Positions 52,718 to 61,377 of a stretch of 64,000 nucleotides of DNA are shown in pieces; positions within the stretch are counted from its first letter, which is position 1; each line of letters begins with the position of its first letter. Location of the stretch: positions 62,001 through 126,000 of the forward strand of contig NZ_BCYT01000005.1 of NCBI RefSeq assembly GCF_001598335.1, given 5' to 3'. The notes under the pieces were generated by a model. It saw only the letters and a list, made by a program, of their open reading frames with translations. It was not told the DNA's origin and did no database searches. The stretch is from Sphingobium abikonense NBRC 16140. Its GTDB lineage: Bacteria > Pseudomonadota > Alphaproteobacteria > Sphingomonadales > Sphingomonadaceae. The position numbers were made by a program, and so were the translations under genes.

Positions 52718-53641
52718 ATGCGCCGACGGGATCGGCTGGCTGAGGACGGATGGGTGGCGGAATTTTCGGAAATTTATGAGGCGATGCGCGCCACACCCAT
52801 GAATGACTGGGTGGGCGGGTCGGATCCCGAACAGGTCGGGGATGCCTGTGTCGCCCTGCTGCGCAGTCTGGTTCAATTGAACGGGGAATCCCGCGTCCTT
52901 GATTTTGGCTGCGGCATCGGGCGCGGCCTGGTGTCGCTTCATAAGTCCGGCATTCGGCCGCGCCAACTGGTCGGCATGGACATCATGCCCCCCGTCATCG
53001 ACTTTTGCGAGCAGCATATCGCGCCGCGCCTTGCGAACACCCAGTTCGAACTGATCGAGGGCGCCAACGATCATTATGACCGCTTCATTGAGCAGCGTGA
53101 CCGGCAAAGCCATGCGGCCTTGTCAGCAAAATATTGCGATCACTTCACAGACGGCTACGCTTTTTCAGTATTCACCCACGTCACGCGCGATGATTTCCAA
53201 AAACTGCTGACCTTTGTAGCCTCGATGATGAAGCCGGGTGGCCGCTTCCTGCTCACCTGTTTTGAATTAAATGCCTATTCGCGCCACATGGTAATGGCGG
53301 GCCAGTCAATGTTTCCGCTGGATCGTCAGCGCATGGCGGACGCGGGGGATATATTCATCGCCAATCCCGATGATCCGCTGGCCTTCATAGCCTTCGACGC
53401 CGGGCTGATCCGCGACATGGTATGGCGCGCCGGCATGGCGGTGACGAAGGTCAAATATGGGTGCTGGATGGGCGGCGGCATTGGGGATGGCCTGCAGGAT
53501 CTGATAGTCTGCACAAAACTTCCCACGATCAAGGACGCACAAGACGTTCCTATGACCGCTCTTGTGGCGCGCGACCCGGTCGCCAAGTCACAGTCGTTCC
53601 CGGCCCGCGCCCGAAAATTGTTGCGGCGCCTGACGTCCTGA
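52718..53641 (+). CDS. Class I SAM-dependent methyltransferase
   Basis: The SAM-binding motif VLDFGCGIGRG near residue 60 and LVGMDIMPPVIDFCEQHIAP mark this as a class I methyltransferase. VTRDDFQKLLTFVASMMKPG and GRFLLTCFELNAYSR follow as the usual later motifs. Target unknown; small-molecule or sugar methylation is typical for this type. The frame is open from 52652, but that codon is inside the preceding terminator, so I chose ATG 52718, giving 307 residues. Its base composition looks more AT-rich than its neighbours in places. Confidence 0.82.
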   Translation: MRRRDRLAEDGWVAEFSEIYEAMRATPMNDWVGGSDPEQVGDACVALLRSLVQLNGESRVLDFGCGIGRGLVSLHKSGIRPRQLVGMDIMPPVIDFCEQHIAPRLANTQFELIEGANDHYDRFIEQRDRQSHAALSAKYCDHFTDGYAFSVFTHVTRDDFQKLLTFVASMMKPGGRFLLTCFELNAYSRHMVMAGQSMFPLDRQRMADAGDIFIANPDDPLAFIAFDAGLIRDMVWRAGMAVTKVKYGCWMGGGIGDGLQDLIVCTKLPTIKDAQDVPMTALVARDPVAKSQSFPARARKLLRRLTS

Positions 53642-53653
53642 TTGGCCTCAGCG

Positions 53654-54622
53654 TCAGGGTATCAGCACGGTGGCACCGGTGGTGTCCCGCGCTTCCAACG
53701 TGCGATGCGCTTGTGCGGCGTCAGTGAGGGCAAAGCGCTGGCCGATTTCGGCCTTGATGATCCCCTGCGCCATACGCTCAAACAGTCTTTGCGCGGTATG
53801 CGCCAGGGATTCTGGTGTCGCCACATAGTCGAACAATGTGGGACGCGTCACATAGAGCGATCCGCCACGGCTGAGGTCAAGCAGGTTGATGGGCGGCACC
53901 GCGCCCGAGGCATTGCCATAGCTGACCATCATGCCGCGCCGCTTGAGGCTGGCAATGGACGCGCTCCAGCTCGCCTTGCCAACGCCATCATACACGATAT
54001 CGACGCCCTGTCCGCCCGTGATCGTGCGTACATGCTCGGCGAGCGCCTCCATCGGATCATGCAGGCTATGGTCGGCATCGACCTTCGCGGCCTTCTGGGC
54101 CGATCCGCTATGGGCGATGACGATAATACCCTTGTGCCGCAGCCAAGGGACCAAAATGGACCCCACGCCACCAGCCGCTGCGTGGACCAGCGCCACCTGA
54201 CCGACTTGCAGCGGCAATATGTCTTCCGCCAGATAGCAGGCTGTCATTCCCTTGAGCATCATCGCCGCCGCATCTTCACTGTCGATGCTGTCAGGCAGAG
54301 CCACCAATTGCTCTTGCGGCACAACCCAGTGGCTCGTGTAGCTACCCTTGCCAGTGCCGCTCGCGACCCGATCGCCAACGGCAAAGCTCGTCACGTCCGC
54401 ACCAACGGCCACCACGCGGCCAGCGCCCTCATTCCCCAACGTCAGGGGTAAATCGCCAGGATAAAGGCCCGTGCGGAAATAGGTGTCGATATAATTCAGC
54501 CCGATGGCTTCGGTCGCCACCACCACTTCACCAGCGGCAGGGGTGGGAATATCCATATCCTGCCGCTCGATCACCTCCGGCCCGCCATGCTGGCGGACGA
54601 CCATGCGATAGGCCTGGGTCAA
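53654..54622 (-). CDS. Quinone oxidoreductase (zinc-independent MDR family)
   Basis: The 322-residue protein is an NADPH:quinone oxidoreductase of the medium-chain dehydrogenase/reductase family. The N-terminal catalytic part shows IGLNYIDTYFRTGLYP near residue 47 and GNEGAGRVVAVGADVTSF, without zinc-binding cysteines. The NADPH fold has VLVHAAAGGVGSILVPWLRH near 147. It probably reduces quinones or enals. The start is TTG 54622, overlapping the dienelactone hydrolase stop; ATG 54604 with AGG before it is an alternative. It is likely in an operon with that hydrolase. Confidence 0.92.
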   Translation of the reverse strand: MTQAYRMVVRQHGGPEVIERQDMDIPTPAAGEVVVATEAIGLNYIDTYFRTGLYPGDLPLTLGNEGAGRVVAVGADVTSFAVGDRVASGTGKGSYTSHWVVPQEQLVALPDSIDSEDAAAMMLKGMTACYLAEDILPLQVGQVALVHAAAGGVGSILVPWLRHKGIIVIAHSGSAQKAAKVDADHSLHDPMEALAEHVRTITGGQGVDIVYDGVGKASWSASIASLKRRGMMVSYGNASGAVPPINLLDLSRGGSLYVTRPTLFDYVATPESLAHTAQRLFERMAQGIIKAEIGQRFALTDAAQAHRTLEARDTTGATVLIP

Positions 54623-55317
54623 GCCAGATGCTCCGCAAAGAAGTCGGCGGTGCGCCCGTCCGCCAGAACGGCAGCGTCCTCATCGCGGCGCTGGCCCATC
54701 TCCGTGGCGAAGCCATGGTCCAATCCGTCATAATCATAGAGGGTGACATGCGCATTGCCTTCCAGCCCCGCGTGCATCGACTTTTGCGCGTCGGGAGACA
54801 CGAAATGATCCGCCGTCGGGATATGAAGCATGGTCGGTTTGCCGATCGCATGCTGTTCGCCCAGCAATCCGTCGATGCCCACGCCATAATAGCCGACAAA
54901 GGCATCCCCGTCAGTACGGCACGCCGCCATGAAGGCCAGCCGACCACCCAGGCAATAGCCGACCAGCCCAACCTTGCCGCCACCGACAGCCGCGCGCGCG
55001 GCCTTGATGGTGGCTTCAAGGTCGCGAATACCCTGATCCTGATTGAACTTCGGCATCAATGCCAAAGCCTGATCCATCTCGTCGGGCACATCCGGATCAA
55101 GTTCGATATGCGGCTCGATGCGCCAGAACAGGTCGGGCGCATAGGCGACGTAGCCCGCTTTCGCCCAGCCGTCGCATTTGCGCCGGATGCCTTCATTCAC
55201 GCCAAAAATTTCCTGAATGACAATGATCGCCGCGCTGGCGTCCCCGTCGGGCTTTGCCACATAAGCATCAAACTGCGCATCGCCTTCCAGCGTATCAATA
55301 GGATTGAACGCACCCAT
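54619..55317 (-). CDS. Dienelactone hydrolase family protein
   Basis: The 232-residue alpha/beta hydrolase has the family pattern AIIVIQEIFGVNEGIRRKCD near residue 30, the cysteine nucleophile in LVGYCLGGRLAFMAACR near 118, and the catalytic His in LDHGFATEMG near 200. It may hydrolyse dienelactone-type or other small esters. No aromatic ring-cleavage genes are nearby. ATG 55317 (MGAFNPIDTLEGD) has AGGA eight bases before it; ATG 55323 and further in-frame starts are less well placed. Confidence 0.9.
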   Translation of the reverse strand: MGAFNPIDTLEGDAQFDAYVAKPDGDASAAIIVIQEIFGVNEGIRRKCDGWAKAGYVAYAPDLFWRIEPHIELDPDVPDEMDQALALMPKFNQDQGIRDLEATIKAARAAVGGGKVGLVGYCLGGRLAFMAACRTDGDAFVGYYGVGIDGLLGEQHAIGKPTMLHIPTADHFVSPDAQKSMHAGLEGNAHVTLYDYDGLDHGFATEMGQRRDEDAAVLADGRTADFFAEHLA

Positions 55318-55467
55318 ATTCATGATCCTTTTCGCAGCAAATCCTGCCCGCATATTGGCCCTGCCGCAAACTGACACAAGCATGGAGGACACTTAATAAT
55401 TAGCCTTTATGCGCTATCTGTCGCATGACAGGTCAGAGGCTCATCATCCGCCGGAAAGGGCAGGGAC

Positions 55468-55722
55468 ATGAAAGTTACCGTCGACGTGGACTGCACGCCG
55501 GCCGAGGCGCGCGCGTTCTTGGGCTTGCCCGACGTCAGTCCGATCCATGACAAATATATTCGCACGATGCTGGACAGTTTTGACGGTATCGGCAGCGCCG
55601 AGCAGATGGAAACCTTGTTCAAGAGCTTCTCGCCCATGGGGGATGCTGGCATGCGGCTATTCCAGCAAATGATGAATGTCGGCTTGGCCGGCATGGGGGG
55701 CGGTAAGGACGACGCGAAATAG
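55468..55722 (+). CDS. Small conserved protein, DUF6489-like
   Basis: An 84-residue cytoplasmic protein, MKVTVDVDCTPAEARAFLGL at the start and VSPIHDKYIRTMLDSF after, with a Gly-rich C-terminus (GLAGMGGGKDD). I recognise it as the small alphaproteobacterial family annotated DUF6489, found upstream of mnmE in sphingomonads, but this is from memory. Its role is unknown. GGGACATG-type context gives a GGGCAGGG site ahead of ATG 55468. The next gene, mnmE, begins three bases after its stop. Confidence 0.7.
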   Translation: MKVTVDVDCTPAEARAFLGLPDVSPIHDKYIRTMLDSFDGIGSAEQMETLFKSFSPMGDAGMRLFQQMMNVGLAGMGGGKDDAK

Positions 55723-55724
55723 TT

Positions 55725-57017
55725 GTGACCGGCCCGTTGCAGGATACGATCTTCGCCCTTTCCAGTGGACCGCCGCCTGCGGGCATAGCGGTGCTTCGCA
55801 TCAGCGGGGCGCAGGCCGGCGGCGCAATCCGCACGCTGGCGAACCGATTGCCACCTCCCCGAATGGCGAGCCTGGCTCTCTTGCGTGATCCCGCGGACGG
55901 CGCGGCCCTCGACCGGGCGCTCATCCTGTGGCTGCCTGGTCCGGGAACGGTGACGGGCGAAGATATGGCCGAAATCCATTGCCATGGGGGCAGGGCCGTC
56001 ATTGCCGCGATCGAGGCGGTTCTGGATGCCATGCCCGGCCTTCGCCGCGCCGACGCCGGCGAATTTACGCGTCGGGCCTTTGAGCATGGGCGCATGGACC
56101 TGAACGCGGTGGAAGGGCTGTCGGACCTTCTGGCCGCTGAAACGCAGAACCAGCGCCGCGCCGCCCTGTCCATGGCGGAGGGGCATTTCTCCAGACGGAT
56201 CGACGCGTGGCGTGAAAGGCTGCTCGCCCTGTCCGCCATGGCTGAAGCGGCTCTGGATTTTTCGGACGAAGATGACGTGCCCGATGCGGGCATAGAGAAT
56301 GAGATTGGCACACGATTGGCGGGGTTGGCGACAGACATAGAATCGGTGCTCGACGCGCCGTCCGCGGAACGCCTGCGCGATGGCATCCGCGTCATTTTGG
56401 CCGGGCCGCCCAATGCGGGCAAATCGACCCTTCTCAACGCACTGGTTGGGCGGGATGCGGCGATCGTGTCCGCCATCGCAGGAACGACCCGGGACCGGAT
56501 CGAAGTGCCCGCTGCCATCGATGGCAGCGCCTATGTGTTCACCGATACGGCGGGACTGCGTGACGATGCTGGCGATGAGATTGAGGCTGTGGGTATCGAT
56601 CGGGCACGCGCGGCAATGGAGGCGGCGGACATCATTTTATGGCTGGGTGAGGCGGACGCGATGCCGCGCACTGACGCCATCCTGGTGGCTGCGCAAAGTG
56701 ACCGGCTTGGTCGGGACCGACCTGGCTTACCAGTGTCTGCACACACGGGGGAGGGCATGTCTGCGCTCTTGGCGGAATTATTGGAACGGGCGTCGGCGCT
56801 GTTGCCGCGCGAAGGCGACTACGCCCTGCATCGGCGTCAACGGATACTTGTCGCGCAACTGTCCGATCACATCGAGGTCGCGAGGGAGCAGCGTGATTTG
56901 CTGATCATCGCCGAGGAACTGCGCCTCGCACGATCAAGGCTGGACGAACTGACAGGCCAAGCAAGCACGGAAGATATGCTCGATCACCTGTTTTCCGGTT
57001 TCTGCATCGGCAAATAA
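55725..57017 (+). CDS. mnmE: tRNA modification GTPase MnmE
   Basis: MnmE with MnmG builds 5-carboxymethylaminomethyl groups at wobble uridine 34 of certain tRNAs. The 430-residue protein has an N-terminal tetrahydrofolate-binding domain (about residues 1-118), a helical domain, the GTPase inserted in it (G1 GPPNAGKSTLLNALVG near 227, DTAGLRDDAGDEIE near 270), and the C-terminal FCIGK cysteine motif. The start is GTG 55725. mnmG follows after a parS site. Confidence 0.95.
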   Translation: MTGPLQDTIFALSSGPPPAGIAVLRISGAQAGGAIRTLANRLPPPRMASLALLRDPADGAALDRALILWLPGPGTVTGEDMAEIHCHGGRAVIAAIEAVLDAMPGLRRADAGEFTRRAFEHGRMDLNAVEGLSDLLAAETQNQRRAALSMAEGHFSRRIDAWRERLLALSAMAEAALDFSDEDDVPDAGIENEIGTRLAGLATDIESVLDAPSAERLRDGIRVILAGPPNAGKSTLLNALVGRDAAIVSAIAGTTRDRIEVPAAIDGSAYVFTDTAGLRDDAGDEIEAVGIDRARAAMEAADIILWLGEADAMPRTDAILVAAQSDRLGRDRPGLPVSAHTGEGMSALLAELLERASALLPREGDYALHRRQRILVAQLSDHIEVAREQRDLLIIAEELRLARSRLDELTGQASTEDMLDHLFSGFCIGK

Positions 57018-57022
57018 GCATT

Positions 57023-57036
57023 GTTCCACGTGGAAC
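57023..57036. other. parS site 1 (centromere)
   Basis: GTTCCACGTGGAAC is a perfect 14-base palindrome that matches the Caulobacter-type parS sequence. It lies in the 59-base gap between mnmE and mnmG. ParB would load here. Confidence 0.92.
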
Positions 57037-57076
57037 GCTTTTGACCGCGACAGCCCAAATCTGTTAAAGGCGCATC

Positions 57077-58927
57077 ATGCCTGTTCGTTATGATGTGATC
57101 GTGGTCGGGGGCGGCCACGCCGGCTGTGAAGCCGCTGCTGCTGCTGCGCGCAAGGGTGCAAAGGTCGCCCTGTTGACGTTCGATCGGAACACGGTCGGCG
57201 CCATGTCCTGCAATCCAGCCATTGGCGGTCTGGGCAAGGGGCACCTTGTTCGCGAGGTGGACGCACTGGACGGTCTGATGGGGCGAGCCGCCGACGCGGC
57301 CGCCATTCACTATCGTATGCTCAATAGCAGCAAGGGCGCGGCGGTGCAGGGACCGCGGGTCCAGGCCGACCGTAGTCGCTATCGTGCCGCCATCCATGGA
57401 CTGCTTGACCAGCAAGTCGGACTAACCATCGTTGAGGGCGAGGCGCATGAGCTGCTACTCGACCGTGGCCGAACCTCTGGCATCCGCCTGAGCGATGGCC
57501 AAACGCTGGAGGCACGCGCCGTTGTCCTGGCAACCGGCACATTTCTGGGTGGTAAGCTTTTCTGCGGCGACGCTCAGGATGCGGGCGGGCGGATCGGTGA
57601 AAGGGCCGCGACCCGATTGGGACAGCAGCTGCGCAAGTTGGATTTGCCGATCGCGCGGTTGAAGACGGGTACGCCGCCACGGATCGATGGCCGAACGATT
57701 GACTGGGCGCGATTGGAAACGCAGCCGTCCGATGATGGGACTTGGACGATGTCCCCTGTCACGCCGGCCCGCATCCTGCCACAACTCGCCTGCGCCATCA
57801 CGCGGACGAATGATCGCACGCACCAGATCATTCGCGATGGGCTTGGGCGATCGCCTCTGTTCAGCGGCGCCATTGAGGGGCGGGGGCCGCGCTATTGCCC
57901 GTCGATCGAGGACAAGGTTCTGCGCTTCGGAGATCGCGACGGGCACCAGATATTTCTGGAACCCGAGGGGCTGGACAGCCCCTTGGTCTATCCCAATGGC
58001 ATTTCGACATCCCTGCCGGAGGATGTGCAGCGTGCCATGATCCGGACGATGACCGGATTGGAGCAGGCGGAAATCGTGGTGGCGGGCTATGCCGTCGAAT
58101 ATGATTATGTCGACCCGCGCGCGCTGACCAGCAGTTTGGAATTGCGTGCTCTCCCCGGACTTTTCTGTGCCGGTCAGATTAACGGCACGACGGGATATGA
58201 GGAAGCGGCGGCGCAGGGGCTGGTGGCTGGCGTAAACGCTGCGGCGCATGCCTTGTCGCAGCCGTCGATGATTTTAGACCGCGCAAGTTCCTATATTGGC
58301 GTGATGATCGACGACTTGGTGTTGCAGGGCGTCACCGAACCCTATCGTATGCTTACCGCTCGGGCAGAATATCGCCTGCGCCTGCGCGCCGACAATGCGG
58401 AGACGAGGCTGGGTCCTGTAGGGCTGGAGCATGGGATCGTCGGGCCAGATCGGGCACGCCGAATGGATCAGCGAAAGCATTGGCGTTCCGAAATTGAAGC
58501 CGCTCTGTCGCGGTCGATGACGGCGACGGAGATGGCGCGGGCAGGGGCTTTCGTTCGACAGGATGGTGTGCGTCGCACCCTGTGGGAGTGGGCACGTTTT
58601 CCTGAAGTGTCGCGCAGTCTGCTCACATCTTTTGCGCCGGTGCTGGACAAGGCTCCGCAGGATGTGACCGACGAGCAGCTTGAGGATGCGCATTACGCGC
58701 CTTATCTCGAACGGCAGGAAGCCGAAGTGGCAGCCCTACGTCGGGACGAACGAGTCCATATTCCCGCTGACGTTGATTTTCGAGGCGTTGGCGGTCTGTC
58801 CAACGAAATGATTGAGCGGCTGGAAGCGGCGCGACCCGACACGCTGGCCGCTGCCGGCCGTATTCGCGGGATTACACCCGCAGCGCTGGCCGCCATTCTT
58901 GTTCACGCCCGTCGAGCCGCCGCGTGA
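57077..58927 (+). CDS. mnmG: tRNA uridine 5-carboxymethylaminomethyl modification enzyme MnmG
   Basis: The FAD-dependent partner of MnmE. The 616-residue protein begins [20 protein letters not shown], the FAD-binding site, then [19 protein letters not shown] near 55-75, [13 protein letters not shown] near 197, [20 protein letters not shown] near 365, and a C-terminal domain ending [18 protein letters not shown]. Length is normal. It overlaps rsmG by four bases and sits in the classic mnmE-mnmG-rsmG-parA-parB arrangement. Confidence 0.97.
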   Translation: MPVRYDVIVVGGGHAGCEAAAAAARKGAKVALLTFDRNTVGAMSCNPAIGGLGKGHLVREVDALDGLMGRAADAAAIHYRMLNSSKGAAVQGPRVQADRSRYRAAIHGLLDQQVGLTIVEGEAHELLLDRGRTSGIRLSDGQTLEARAVVLATGTFLGGKLFCGDAQDAGGRIGERAATRLGQQLRKLDLPIARLKTGTPPRIDGRTIDWARLETQPSDDGTWTMSPVTPARILPQLACAITRTNDRTHQIIRDGLGRSPLFSGAIEGRGPRYCPSIEDKVLRFGDRDGHQIFLEPEGLDSPLVYPNGISTSLPEDVQRAMIRTMTGLEQAEIVVAGYAVEYDYVDPRALTSSLELRALPGLFCAGQINGTTGYEEAAAQGLVAGVNAAAHALSQPSMILDRASSYIGVMIDDLVLQGVTEPYRMLTARAEYRLRLRADNAETRLGPVGLEHGIVGPDRARRMDQRKHWRSEIEAALSRSMTATEMARAGAFVRQDGVRRTLWEWARFPEVSRSLLTSFAPVLDKAPQDVTDEQLEDAHYAPYLERQEAEVAALRRDERVHIPADVDFRGVGGLSNEMIERLEAARPDTLAAAGRIRGITPAALAAILVHARRAAA

Positions 58928-59568
58928 CCGAGGAATACGCCAAGGCCTGGATTGATGCTCAGTTCGATGTTTCACGTGAAACATGGGGGTGTCTCGAACG
59001 CTACGTAGCGATTCTTCTTTCAGCGATGGATGAGCAAAACCTGATTGCGCAATCCACGCGGCCCCATGTCTGGGCCAGGCATATCGTCGATTCGGCGCAG
59101 CTTCTGAGTTTAGCTAGTAACGCGACTTCGGGAACCTGGGTCGATCTTGGCGCTGGCGCAGGCCTGCCGGGCATCGTCATTGCCACGCTTTCCGATCGAC
59201 CAATATTGATGATCGAAACCCGTCGGAAGCGGATCGACTTTCTGAACGACGTCATCGCCGATCTTGGGCTTCGCAACGCCCAGGTTTTCGGCGGGCGGGT
59301 CGAGGCAGCGCCTGCGATGAATGCCGCAGTGATCAGCGCGCGGGCATATGCTCCCTTGCCAAAATTGATCGGATCAGCACTCCATCTCTCCAACCCTGAC
59401 AGCTTGTGGGTGCTCCCAAAAGGACGAAGCGCAAAGAATGAACTGGAGGCTGCGCGCGCATCATGGCAAGGTGTGTTCCACGTGGAACCGAGCGTGACGG
59501 ATGCGGAAAGCGCCATCATCGTTGCCCGGAATGTCGCACCCGCCGGCAAGAAGAAAGGTCGTTCATGA
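58924..59568 (+). CDS. rsmG: 16S rRNA (guanine(527)-N7)-methyltransferase
   Basis: RsmG methylates G527 of 16S rRNA, the base linked to streptomycin response. The 214-residue protein has [12 protein letters not shown] near residue 49, the SAM-binding [14 protein letters not shown] near 76, and [13 protein letters not shown] near 98. Two parS sites lie inside its coding sequence, reading FDVSRET (near residue 16) and VFHVEP (near 184). The start is GTG 58924, overlapping the mnmG stop. Its stop overlaps the parA start (ATGA). Confidence 0.96.
   Translation: MTEEYAKAWIDAQFDVSRETWGCLERYVAILLSAMDEQNLIAQSTRPHVWARHIVDSAQLLSLASNATSGTWVDLGAGAGLPGIVIATLSDRPILMIETRRKRIDFLNDVIADLGLRNAQVFGGRVEAAPAMNAAVISARAYAPLPKLIGSALHLSNPDSLWVLPKGRSAKNELEAARASWQGVFHVEPSVTDAESAIIVARNVAPAGKKKGRS
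58968..58983. other. parS site 2 (within rsmG)
   Basis: TGTTTCACGTGAAACA is a perfect 16-base palindrome identical to the classical bacterial parS. It is read in rsmG as DVSRET. It lies 1.9 kb from parS site 1. Confidence 0.95.
59473..59486. other. parS site 3 (within rsmG)
   Basis: GTTCCACGTGGAAC, the same 14-base palindrome as site 1, lies near the rsmG 3' end and is read as FHVEP. It is 80 bases before parA. Confidence 0.93.
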
Positions 59569-60347
59569 TCCGCATCGCTATCGCCAATCAAAAGGGTGGG
59601 GTCGGAAAAACGACCACGGCCATCAATCTTGCGACGGGTTTGGCTGCGACAGGGCTGCGCGTTTTGCTGGTCGATCTGGATCCTCAGGGCAATGCATCGA
59701 CAGGGCTGGGGGTCGATCAAGCCGCGCGCGAACGGTCAAGCTATGATCTGCTGGTTGGCAATTGCGGTCTGGACGACAGCATCGTGACCACGCGCGTGCC
59801 CAAGCTTGACCTGGTGCCCGCAACGCAGGATCTGTCGGGGGCAGAAATTGAACTGATTGAATATGAGGAGCGCACCCATAGGCTGGAGCGCGTCTTGTCG
59901 GAAGCGCAGCCTGGACGCTGGGATATCTGCCTCATCGACTGTCCTCCCTCGCTGGGATTGCTGACCATCAACGCGATGGTGGCGGCGCAATCACTGCTCG
60001 TGCCGCTACAATGCGAATTTTTCGCGCTCGAAGGCCTGTCGCAATTGCTGCAAACGGTGGAGCGCATTCGCGGCCGCTTCAACCCCGGCCTGTCGATCAT
60101 GGGCGTCGCTTTGACCATGTATGACCGTCGCAATCGGTTGACGGATCAGGTGGCGGATGACGTGCGCGCTTGTCTGGGTGATCTGGTCTTTTCCACCGTG
60201 ATACCGCGCAATGTCCGGCTTTCCGAAGCGCCCAGTCATGGTGTTCCCGCGTTGATCTACGACTTTCGTTGCTCCGGGTCGGAAGCCTATATGCGCTTGG
60301 CGCGTGAGTTGATCGCGCGCCTGCCCCAGGAGGAGGTTGCCGCTTGA
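59565..60347 (+). CDS. parA: Chromosome partitioning ATPase ParA
   Basis: ParA pulls the ParB-parS complex during segregation. The 260-residue protein starts [20 protein letters not shown] with the deviant Walker A, followed by [36 protein letters not shown] and [16 protein letters not shown]. The frame extends upstream inside rsmG, but ATG 59565 matches the family and overlaps the rsmG stop. parB follows with four bases of overlap. Confidence 0.97.
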   Translation: MIRIAIANQKGGVGKTTTAINLATGLAATGLRVLLVDLDPQGNASTGLGVDQAARERSSYDLLVGNCGLDDSIVTTRVPKLDLVPATQDLSGAEIELIEYEERTHRLERVLSEAQPGRWDICLIDCPPSLGLLTINAMVAAQSLLVPLQCEFFALEGLSQLLQTVERIRGRFNPGLSIMGVALTMYDRRNRLTDQVADDVRACLGDLVFSTVIPRNVRLSEAPSHGVPALIYDFRCSGSEAYMRLARELIARLPQEEVAA

Positions 60348-61273
60348 GCGAGGATATGACGGAAAAACCAAAATCAGCCAAGCGGCCTCAGGGTCTTGGT
60401 CGGGGCCTGTCCGCTCTGCTGGGGGACGTATCCCGCGAAGAGCCAGTCGCCTCGTCTGCGCCGCAGGTCAATGGGAAAGCGGTGCAGAGCATCGAAGTCG
60501 CGCTGATCCATCCCCATCCCGAACAACCGCGCCGTCATTTTGACGATGGCGCCCTGCAGGAATTGGCGGACAGCATCGCCAAGCGCGGTGTGATCCAGCC
60601 GATCATCGTCCGTCCCCATGGTGGCGGTTTCCAAATCATCGCCGGTGAACGACGCTGGCGCGCGTCGCAGCGGGCGCAATTGCACCGCATTCCTGCCATT
60701 GTGCGCGACTTTGACGAGCAGGAAACGCTCGAAATAGCGCTGATCGAGAATATTCAGCGGGAAGATCTCAACCCCATTGAAGAGGCGGAAGCCTATCGCA
60801 AGCTGATCGCGGAATTTCATCACAGCCAGGAAGCGCTCGGGCGCATCGTTGGCAAGTCCCGCAGTCATGTCGCCAATCTCATGCGCCTGCTTGATCTGCC
60901 ACAGTCGGTACAGCAGCAGGTTGTGCATAACAAGATCAGCATGGGCCATGCGCGTGCGCTGATCGGTGCCCCCGATTGCGAGAGACTGGCGGCTCAGGTT
61001 GAAGAAAGAGGCCTGTCCGTTCGCGACACGGAGCAGCTCGTTCGCCGCGCGAAGACGGGTGGCGAGGTCCCCTCAAACCGATCGTCACAAGCTGATAATA
61101 GGGAAAAGGATCCTGACATCGCGGCTCTGGAGCAGCATCTGGCGGATATTCTCGGATTGAAGGTCGAAATCGCGCATGGGGGCGCCGCCACTGGTGGCAC
61201 ATTGTCGATGCGCTACTCAAACCTCGATCAGCTCGACATGCTCTGTCAGCGGCTTTCTGGCGAGCGCATCTAA
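60344..61273 (+). CDS. parB: Chromosome partitioning protein ParB
   Basis: ParB binds parS, spreads as a CTP-switched clamp and links the origin region to ParA and MipZ. The 309-residue protein has the ParA-interaction start [15 protein letters not shown] near residue 15, the CTP-binding [20 protein letters not shown] near 103, [18 protein letters not shown] near 132, the helix-turn-helix [20 protein letters not shown] near 166, and a C-terminal dimer domain (about 255-309). TTG 60344 has AGGAGGAGG just ahead and overlaps the parA stop; ATG 60356 is the alternative. Confidence 0.97.
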   Translation: MSEDMTEKPKSAKRPQGLGRGLSALLGDVSREEPVASSAPQVNGKAVQSIEVALIHPHPEQPRRHFDDGALQELADSIAKRGVIQPIIVRPHGGGFQIIAGERRWRASQRAQLHRIPAIVRDFDEQETLEIALIENIQREDLNPIEEAEAYRKLIAEFHHSQEALGRIVGKSRSHVANLMRLLDLPQSVQQQVVHNKISMGHARALIGAPDCERLAAQVEERGLSVRDTEQLVRRAKTGGEVPSNRSSQADNREKDPDIAALEQHLADILGLKVEIAHGGAATGGTLSMRYSNLDQLDMLCQRLSGERI

Positions 61274-61377
61274 GGCACGGTTTCCGGCCGCTTCAATAAG
61301 CGCCAAATGCCCGATCATGCGTCGATCGGCGCTTCGAAGTGGCTGGCTTTTTCCGATGCGATCCCTAGGTTGTGGCA

